Part shown: positions 1-5,085 of the stretch, in pieces | Layout: each line of letters starts with the position of its first letter | Position numbering within the stretch: the first letter of the stretch is position 1 | From: Gammaproteobacteria bacterium UBA3498 | GTDB taxonomy: Bacteria; Pseudomonadota; Gammaproteobacteria; Pseudomonadales; Pseudohongiellaceae | NCBI GenBank assembly: GCA_002377605.1 | Contig: DFQD01000172.1 | Location: 1 to 5,085 of the forward strand | Direction: 5' to 3' | DNA length: 5,085 nt | The notes under the pieces: model-generated | Seen by the model: only the letters and a program-made list of their open reading frames with translations | The model's database searches: none | What the model was told of the DNA's origin: nothing | Made by a program: the position numbers and the translations under genes

Positions 1-555
1 GGTGGTTTAATTATTTTCGGTATCGGAGAAGCGCTATTAATTGCCGCCGGGGCAGGGGTCAGCCCTTGGACCGTTCTTGCTCAAGGGGTTGGACTCGCAG
101 CTGGATTATCAATTGGCTGGGCAACTTTCTCAGTTGGTATCGTAGTGCTTCTTGCTTGGATTCCTTTAAAGCAGATTCCAGGAATAGGCACCATTGCAAA
201 TGCAGTGATTATTGCTGCCGCCATTGAAGTTTTTCTTCCCTATTTGCCTGCTCCGGAAAATTATGGATTGAAAATAGTAGAATCAGCTATAGGAATATCA
301 ATGGTGGGGTTCGGAAGTGGACTTTACTTGATCGCTCATCTTGGGGCGGGACCCAGAGATGGTTTGATGACAGGTCTACAAAGAGTAACCGGATTCCCTA
401 TTGCCTGGGTCCGCATGTCTATTGAGTTAACAGTAGTGGCGCTCGGTTGGCTCTTGGGAGGCACTTTAGGGCTGGGAACTCTAATGTTCGCTTTGGGAAT
501 AGGTCCCGCGGTTTCGGTTGGTATGTATACTGTTAAAAGTGTCTCAAAAACATAA
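1..555 (+). CDS. YczE/YyaS/YitT-type integral membrane protein, 5'-truncated by window edge
   Basis: The reading frame is open from base 1 to the TAA at 553-555, giving 184 visible residues. The first in-frame ATG (145) falls inside a membrane segment, so it is not the start; about 15-25 N-terminal residues probably lie before the window. The protein is very hydrophobic, with about six membrane segments (visible residues roughly 1-18, 24-55, 61-83, 94-114, 137-153 and 159-178). Motifs typical of the YczE group are present: GVSPW (19-23), a GLSIG stretch, WIPLKQ-PGIGT (about 53-64) and GAGPRDG (115-121). The second half repeats the first with an offset of about 96 residues: SPW at 21-23 matches GPRDG, and GIGT at 61-64 matches GLGT at 157-160. 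The family is annotated as membrane proteins, sometimes as possible transporters, with no settled substrate, and I infer no function. The stop lies 8 bases before tadA, suggesting one transcript. Family assignment is by motif recall and fairly sure. Confidence 0.85.
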   Translation, partial: GGLIIFGIGEALLIAAGAGVSPWTVLAQGVGLAAGLSIGWATFSVGIVVLLAWIPLKQIPGIGTIANAVIIAAAIEVFLPYLPAPENYGLKIVESAIGISMVGFGSGLYLIAHLGAGPRDGLMTGLQRVTGFPIAWVRMSIELTVVALGWLLGGTLGLGTLMFALGIGPAVSVGMYTVKSVSKT

Positions 556-563
556 CGTGATTA

Positions 564-1046
564 ATGTCCGCTTATTTGAACGAAACAAGTTTAGAGCTCC
601 ATGAGAAGTGGATGCGTCTCGCATTAAAGCAGGCCGAAGAGGCGGCACACAATGATGAGGTGCCAGTTGGTGCCGTATTAGTGGACACCAAAAGCCTAGA
701 TCTAATCGCTTCGGGGAATAACCGCCCTATAAGTCAGAAAGATCCGACAGGTCACGCGGAAATTGTGGTTTTAAGGCAGGCTTCATTGTCTCGCAACAAC
801 TATCGACTGCCGGGAACGGTGCTTTATGTCACTATTGAGCCTTGCACTATGTGTGTTGGTGCGCTTATGCATGCGAGGATTGAAGGAGTAGTTTTCGGCG
901 TTAGAGAGCCTCGGGCGGGAGCTATGGTAAGTCAGCTACAACTGGCGGAGGCGGAATTTTTTAATCACCGGCTAACATTTGTGGAAGGAATATTAGAAAA
1001 GGAGTGTAGCCAGATAGTGCAAGACTTTTTTAAGTCTAAGCGATAA
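564..1046 (+). CDS. tadA: tRNA-specific adenosine deaminase TadA
   Basis: TadA is a zinc-dependent cytoplasmic enzyme, normally a homodimer, that deaminates adenosine 34 of tRNA-Arg(ACG) to inosine so that one tRNA reads several arginine codons. The 160 residues match the usual length (E. coli about 167). The deaminase signature is intact: His64 and the proton-shuttle Glu66 in DPTGHAEI, and Cys94 and Cys97 in EPCTMC, forming the zinc site. Other family landmarks are EVPVGAVLV (32-40), NRPI (53-56), NYRL, ARI-GVVFG and, near the end, FNHRL and a DFF-containing helix. The loop that reads TGAAGS in E. coli is AGAMVS here, a conservative-looking change that leaves the catalytic core untouched. 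The start at 564 is chosen because an in-frame TGA lies at 558 and the next Met (17) would remove part of the conserved WMR-AL helix. No Shine-Dalgarno is evident; translation may be coupled to the upstream gene, whose stop is 8 bases away. A generic cytidine/guanine deaminase is much less likely. Confidence 0.96.
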   Translation: MSAYLNETSLELHEKWMRLALKQAEEAAHNDEVPVGAVLVDTKSLDLIASGNNRPISQKDPTGHAEIVVLRQASLSRNNYRLPGTVLYVTIEPCTMCVGALMHARIEGVVFGVREPRAGAMVSQLQLAEAEFFNHRLTFVEGILEKECSQIVQDFFKSKR

Positions 1047-1065
1047 CAAGTAGGCCGATAATAAA

Positions 1066-1118
1066 AACCAGTACTAATAGCGTAGGGAACATGCAAGGGC
1101 CTCTTGACATTACTGGTT
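1066..1118 (+). repeat. Inverted repeat / possible RNA stem-loop after tadA
   Basis: AACCAGTA at 1066-1073 is the exact reverse complement of TACTGGTT at 1111-1118. Directly inside the right arm, 1091-1110 can fold as a second stem: ATGCAAGG pairs with TCTTGACAT around a GCC loop, with one bulged A at 1107 and one G-T pair. The right strands of the two stems are contiguous, so the helices could stack, leaving 17 unpaired bases (1074-1090) on the left side. No T run follows, so it does not look like an intrinsic terminator. Function is unknown, and an 8-base repeat at this spacing is not rare by chance. Confidence 0.3.
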
Positions 1119-1180
1119 GCTTCTATCGAGGTTAGGGGGATAGCGTGGTCTCGCTCCGACTTAAATTTCAGTAGTTTTTT

Positions 1181-1209
1181 CTGAATTCCTTTGTCAAATG
1201 GATTATCAT
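1181..1209 (+). promoter_or_regulatory. Weak candidate sigma-70 promoter for purL
   Basis: TATCAT at 1204-1209 matches the -10 consensus at five of six positions. The hexamer 17 bases upstream (CTGAAT, 1181-1186) matches the -35 consensus at only three. A transcript from here would start around 1216 and give a leader of about 70 bases before purL. The much better -35 hexamer TTGACA at 1104-1109 has no acceptable -10 at 16-18 bases. The call is based on consensus matching and position only. Confidence 0.2.
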
Positions 1210-1244
1210 AGCGCCTCGTTCACGGAGCTCTATTTCTCAGTAAC

Positions 1245-1271
1245 TCCGGTGTAACCCGGACTCGTATTTTT
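1245..1271 (+). other. Short hairpin plus T run in the purL leader
   Basis: TCCGG (1245-1249) and CCGGA (1256-1260) form a five-pair, GC-rich stem with a six-base loop. A run of five T (1267-1271) begins six bases after the stem. The hairpin ends 24 bases before the purL start codon and the T run 13 bases before it. The stem is short and too far from the T run for a standard intrinsic terminator. It could be a weak attenuator-like or mRNA-protecting element, or chance. Confidence 0.2.
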
Positions 1272-1284
1272 GGACTAGATCTAA

Positions 1285-4200
1285 ATGCAAGCATTGTTTG
1301 GAGCAGCAGCTCTATCTGCTTTCAAATCTTCAAAATTACTCTGCACTCTACAAGCCTCTAATCCAAACGTAAGCGATCTGCACGCGCAATTTGTCCACTT
1401 CGTCGATTGCGACGATGGTTTCGTGGCAGGCGAATCAGCGCAGCTCAACTTGTTGCTTAAGTATGGGAATCCGGTTGACCCGATAGAGGAAGGTCAACAA
1501 AGTGCTGTCAAGCGATTAGTAATCCCACGTCCAGGAACAATATCTCCTTGGTCCAGTAAAGCCACCGATATCTTGCACAACTGTGGTTTAACGCAAATTC
1601 GTCGGATCGAGAGAGGCACTCTCTTCACTATCAGAGTAAAAAATTCTCTTAGCGAAACGGAGTTAAGTTTACTAGACCAGAATCTCCACGATCGCATGAC
1701 CCAGGTTGTAATTACTGAGCTAGCGGATGCGAAAAAGTTATTCGCTTCGTCAGAACCTCAGCCTTTCACATCTGTCGACTTATCATTAGGAAAAAAGGCC
1801 TTGGAGGAAGCGAACTCAACCATGGGTTTAGCATTGGCAGAAGATGAAATCGATTATTTGTTTGAGCAGTTTGAGAGTTTGGGTCGGGTGCCAAATGATA
1901 TTGAGCTGATGATGTTTGCACAGGCCAATTCTGAACACTGCCGCCACAAGATTTTTAATGCGGATTGGACCGTCGACGGTGAAGAGAAAGGTAGATCACT
2001 ATTCTCAATGATTCGTCATACTCACGAACAGTCTCCGGAAAATGTTCTATCTGCATACGCTGACAATGCAGCCGTAATGTGTGGCCATGAAAGCACCAGA
2101 TTTTTTCCCGATGGTGAATCCAAGCAATATGGTTTTGTAGATGAGCCCGTCCATATATTAATGAAAGTTGAAACCCATAATCATCCTACCGCTATTGCTC
2201 CTTTCCCCGGGGCATCGACTGGGTCTGGAGGTGAAATTCGTGATGAAGGCGCCACCGGCAGAGGCGCAAAACCAAAGGCAGGCTTAACCGGATTCAGTGT
2301 TTCCAATTTGCACATTCCTGATTTGCCTCAGCCCTGGGAAGAAGATTTGGGAAAGCCGGCTCATATAGCTTCAGCCCTCGATATCATGATTGAAGGTCCC
2401 ATTGGTGGCGCTGCATTTAATAATGAATATGGCAGGCCGAATTTGTGCGGTTACTTTCGCAGTTTCGAAGAGAATGTGCTCAATGAAATTGGTGAGTTGG
2501 AAACCCGGGGTTATCACAAACCTATAATGATTGCCGGAGGTATAGGCAATATTCGTGAGCCCCATGTGCAGAAAGGCTATATTCCTGTTGGTTCGAAATT
2601 AGTAGTGCTTGGCGGGCCTGCTATGCTGATTGGATTGGGTGGTGGAGCTGCCTCTTCAATGGCATCCGGCGCTGGCAAAGAAGATTTAGATTTTGCTTCT
2701 GTGCAAAGAGATAACGCAGAAATGGAACGACGTTGTCAGGAAGTTATTGATCAATGTTGGCAATTAGGCGAAGCAAATCCGATTGCTTTTATTCATGATG
2801 TAGGTGCTGGAGGTTTATCCAATGCGTTACCTGAACTGGTGAAAGATGGTGGCTGTGGTGGATTGTTCGAGTTGCGTAGCATTCCAATTGCCGAATCGCA
2901 AATGTCGCCATTAGAGATCTGGTGTAACGAAGCTCAAGAACGCTACGTGCTTGCGGTTGCTGCCGAAGATATCCGGCGATTCGATGCTATGTGTCAAAGA
3001 GAGCGTTGCCCTTATGCCGTAGTAGGTGAAACAAGCGCAGAAAAACATATTCGGTTACATGATAAACATTTCGGCAACAATCCAATCGATATACCCATGG
3101 AATTATTATTCGGAAAGCCACCGAAGATGCACCGTGATGTGAAGTCTGGTCAGGTTAATCCAGCAGTATTTAATAGCAATGTAATCGACATAAACGAGGC
3201 TGTGCATCGGGTTTTGTCTTTGCCAACCGTAGCAAACAAAAGTTTTCTGATAACTATCGGCGATAGAACGATTACCGGATTGGTTCACCGTGATCAAATG
3301 ATTGGCCCCTGGCAAGTTCCGGTTGCAGATGCGGCAGTCACTTCTACTTCATACAATCGCTATACCGGTGAAGCTATGTCCATGGGGGAGAGAACTCCTT
3401 TGGCTTTGTTTGATGCTGCAGCTTCTGGCCGAATGGCCATTGCTGAAGCCATTACCAATATCGCTTCCAGCGCAATCGACAAAATAGGTGACATAAAACT
3501 GTCTGCTAATTGGATGGTGGCTGCGGGGCATGGCTATGAAGACGCTAAACTATATGCCACAGTGGAAGCTGTGGGTATGGAACTCTGTCCTCAACTAGGT
3601 ATTTGCATTCCGGTTGGAAAAGATTCGATGTCTATGCGAACAGTCTGGAATGATGGAGATGAAAGGCGCAGTAATACAGCGCCCCTATCCCTAATCGTTT
3701 CTGCTTTCGCTCCGGTAAGCGACATAAGGAAAACTTTGACGCCGCAATTGCAGAAAAACGGTGATCAGTCCACTTTGTTGCTTATCGATCTTGGCCATAA
3801 TAAAAACCGATTAGGTGGATCGGCACTAGCTCAAGTTTATCGCCAATTAAATGCGGAAGTGCCCGATCTTGATGATGCTATGGATTTAAAAAATCTGTTT
3901 GCATTCATTCAGCATTGTTGCCAAGACGATTTAATCCTCGCTTATCACGATCGCTCAGATGGTGGTTTGTTTACTACCGTGGCAGAGATGTGTTTTGCGG
4001 GTCATTGTGGCGTGGACCTGCAATTACGGGGGTTGGCTGAAGAGTCTTCATTTATTCCTAGTTTGTTTGCAGAAGAGCTCGGTGTGGTGATTCAAGTTAA
4101 TGACGAGCTACTAGAGGCTGTTGCTGCTTTGGCGGTAGAGCATCATCTAAAACATTGTTTCCATGTCATTGGAAAACTGAATCAATCTGATTTAATTAAT

Positions 4201-5085
4201 ATCAGTATTGGTGAAGAACAATTGTTTAGTAGTAGTCGTGTCGAGTTGCAGCGTACCTGGTCAGAAACTACTTACCACATGCAGAGCCTGCGTGATAACT
4301 CTGACTGCGCGAAAGAAGAATTCGATCAAATACTACAGGCCGATGACCCTGGGATGAATGTTGTTCTCGGCTTTGATTTAAACGATGACATAACAACTCC
4401 CTACATAAACGTTGGTGCCCAACCAAAAGTTGCGGTGCTAAGAGAGCAGGGAGTAAATGGCCAGATAGAAATGGCAGCAGCTTTCGATCGGGCTCGCTTT
4501 AATGCTTTTGATGTGCATATGACCGATATCATAAACGGGCGAGTCTCGCTGGAGAAATATAATGTTATTGCCGCCTGTGGCGGCTTTTCTTACGGTGATG
4601 TATTGGGAGCTGGAGGGGGCTGGGCTAAATCGATTTTATTTAACGAACAAGTACGGCGAAACTTTTCAAATTTCTTTGAAAATCCCAATACTCTCACGCT
4701 CGGCGTGTGTAACGGTTGCCAGATGGTATCTCTGCTAAAGGATTTGATTCCAGGAGCAGAAAATTGGCCCGCGTTTATAAGAAATCGTTCTGAACAGTTT
4801 GAAGCTCGTCTGTCGCTGGTGAAAGTGGAAAACTCCCCTTCTGTATTTTTTACTGATATGGCTGGCGCACAATTTCCAATGGCTGTTGCCCATGGAGAGG
4901 GGCGCGCATTGTTTGCGAGCGCAGAAGATCAATCGGTACTAGATGAAAGCGGTTTAATTAGTGTCCGCTACGTTGATAATCACGGTAATGTGGCTATTAA
5001 TTATCCCGCTAATCCGAACGGCTCACCGGAAGGAATCACTGGGCTTTGCAGCAAAGATGGTAAAGTTACTATTATGATGCCTCAT
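1285..5085 (+). CDS. purL: Phosphoribosylformylglycinamidine (FGAM) synthase, large single-chain type; 3' end cut by window
   Basis: PurL converts FGAR, glutamine and ATP to FGAM in step four of cytoplasmic de novo purine synthesis. The frame is open for 1267 codons to the last base, without frameshift, and aligns by memory with E. coli PurL (1295 aa) throughout. In order: a PurS-like N-terminal domain with PRPGTISPWSSK (81-92); a linker; the first ATP-grasp-unlike AIRS-type synthetase half with NSEHCRHK (His218), MKVETHNHPTA (from 293), GSGGEIRDEGATGRG (from 313) and HDVGAGG (504-510); the second half with PVGKDSMSM (Lys779) and HDRSDGG (888-894); and a class I glutaminase domain from about 1047. 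The glutaminase nucleophile is Cys1142 in GVCNGCQ. The final codon is His1267 of the MMPH motif. The 125-residue Cys-His spacing equals that of Salmonella PurL (Cys1135, His1260), so the triad Glu should lie two codons past the window. ATG 1285 is the earliest possible start: TAA sits directly before it in frame, and ALSAF near the N-terminus aligns with E. coli. Only a weak GGA (1272-1274) serves as ribosome binding site. Gly1111 replaces the usual Glu of GAGEGWAKS. Confidence 0.98.
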   Translation, partial: MQALFGAAALSAFKSSKLLCTLQASNPNVSDLHAQFVHFVDCDDGFVAGESAQLNLLLKYGNPVDPIEEGQQSAVKRLVIPRPGTISPWSSKATDILHNCGLTQIRRIERGTLFTIRVKNSLSETELSLLDQNLHDRMTQVVITELADAKKLFASSEPQPFTSVDLSLGKKALEEANSTMGLALAEDEIDYLFEQFESLGRVPNDIELMMFAQANSEHCRHKIFNADWTVDGEEKGRSLFSMIRHTHEQSPENVLSAYADNAAVMCGHESTRFFPDGESKQYGFVDEPVHILMKVETHNHPTAIAPFPGASTGSGGEIRDEGATGRGAKPKAGLTGFSVSNLHIPDLPQPWEEDLGKPAHIASALDIMIEGPIGGAAFNNEYGRPNLCGYFRSFEENVLNEIGELETRGYHKPIMIAGGIGNIREPHVQKGYIPVGSKLVVLGGPAMLIGLGGGAASSMASGAGKEDLDFASVQRDNAEMERRCQEVIDQCWQLGEANPIAFIHDVGAGGLSNALPELVKDGGCGGLFELRSIPIAESQMSPLEIWCNEAQERYVLAVAAEDIRRFDAMCQRERCPYAVVGETSAEKHIRLHDKHFGNNPIDIPMELLFGKPPKMHRDVKSGQVNPAVFNSNVIDINEAVHRVLSLPTVANKSFLITIGDRTITGLVHRDQMIGPWQVPVADAAVTSTSYNRYTGEAMSMGERTPLALFDAAASGRMAIAEAITNIASSAIDKIGDIKLSANWMVAAGHGYEDAKLYATVEAVGMELCPQLGICIPVGKDSMSMRTVWNDGDERRSNTAPLSLIVSAFAPVSDIRKTLTPQLQKNGDQSTLLLIDLGHNKNRLGGSALAQVYRQLNAEVPDLDDAMDLKNLFAFIQHCCQDDLILAYHDRSDGGLFTTVAEMCFAGHCGVDLQLRGLAEESSFIPSLFAEELGVVIQVNDELLEAVAALAVEHHLKHCFHVIGKLNQSDLINISIGEEQLFSSSRVELQRTWSETTYHMQSLRDNSDCAKEEFDQILQADDPGMNVVLGFDLNDDITTPYINVGAQPKVAVLREQGVNGQIEMAAAFDRARFNAFDVHMTDIINGRVSLEKYNVIAACGGFSYGDVLGAGGGWAKSILFNEQVRRNFSNFFENPNTLTLGVCNGCQMVSLLKDLIPGAENWPAFIRNRSEQFEARLSLVKVENSPSVFFTDMAGAQFPMAVAHGEGRALFASAEDQSVLDESGLISVRYVDNHGNVAINYPANPNGSPEGITGLCSKDGKVTIMMPH

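Larger units (their letters stand above)
1047..1284. other. tadA-purL intergenic region with no recognisable gene
   Basis: This 238-base gap has stops in all forward frames and no open frame longer than about 18 codons after an ATG. I recognise no remnant of mltF or of any other gene in it. It contains an 8-base inverted repeat (1066-1073 with 1111-1118), a run of six T at 1175-1180 without a strong stem directly before it, a possible -10 box at 1204-1209, a short hairpin followed by a T run at 1245-1271, and an 8-base palindrome at 1276-1283 just before the purL start. I see no convincing match to the PurR operator consensus. The likely roles are the end of the tadA transcript and the purL promoter and leader, but this rests on position alone. 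Confidence 0.7.

Noticed and set aside
145..555. Complete membrane protein gene starting at ATG 145
   Set aside because: The same frame is open back to base 1 and encodes family motifs there (GVSPW and others), so the gene is truncated by the window and this Met is internal.
1022..1037. Perfect six-pair inverted repeat AGACTT-TTTT-AAGTCT that could pass for a terminator
   Set aside because: It is within the last codons of tadA, is AT-rich, has the T run in the loop, and is not followed by a T tract.
1104..1109. Perfect -35 hexamer TTGACA
   Set aside because: No plausible -10 hexamer occurs 16-18 bases downstream (the region reads around CGAGGT).
1142..1180. Possible terminator: AGCG/CGCT stem followed by six T
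   Set aside because: The stem has only four pairs and is separated from the T run by about 20 bases.
1361..1376. Partial match to the PurR operator consensus (11 of 16 positions, with central CAAACGT)
   Set aside because: It lies inside the purL coding sequence at about codon 26-31 and lacks the symmetric TTTG on the right half, so it is most likely chance.
1494..1697. Minus-strand open frame of 67 codons
   Set aside because: It lies inside the well-supported purL coding frame, has no recognisable domain, and is a shadow frame.
2371..2565. Minus-strand open frame of 64 codons
   Set aside because: Antisense to conserved PurL motifs, with no family resemblance; a shadow frame.
3106..3531. 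Overlapping short open frames on both strands (3106-3315 -, 3302-3487 +, 3349-3531 -)
   Set aside because: All sit inside purL in other frames and show no independent coding signal.
4735..4932. Minus-strand open frame of 65 codons
   Set aside because: Antisense to the PurL glutaminase domain, whose own frame carries the conserved HGEGR motif; a shadow frame.

Overview
The window looks like ordinary chromosomal housekeeping DNA from a gammaproteobacterium, or a close relative in Pseudomonadota. Two things point there: a full-length, single-chain PurL that tracks the enterobacterial enzyme from its first residues to its C-terminal glutaminase, and a TadA of the usual proteobacterial length. 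Base composition is moderate, and no change in style is obvious along the window. I cannot name a genus.

Layout, all on the + strand. Positions 1-555 hold the 3' part of a gene for a YczE/YitT-type multi-pass membrane protein; its start lies before the window. After an 8-base gap, 564-1046 is tadA, the tRNA adenosine deaminase that makes the wobble inosine. A 238-base gap (1047-1284) follows, with no recognisable gene but some inverted repeats. From 1285 to the last base runs purL, the fourth step of de novo purine synthesis. It is open to the window edge and ends exactly on the catalytic histidine of the glutaminase triad, so only a short C-terminal tail and the stop codon should be missing.

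The membrane protein gene and tadA are probably co-transcribed, given their tight spacing and the lack of a clear ribosome binding site for tadA. purL may have its own promoter in the gap, but I see only a weak candidate and no convincing PurR operator. tadA and purL are functionally separate (tRNA modification and purine synthesis), although they are also near each other in other gammaproteobacteria.

No mobile element, CRISPR array, tRNA, rRNA, toxin-antitoxin pair or defence system is visible, and nothing in the window supports a previously undescribed system. The points most worth a second look are the structured gap between tadA and purL, the rearranged gene order (no mltF, tadA and purL in the same direction), and one substitution in a conserved loop of the PurL glutaminase domain.
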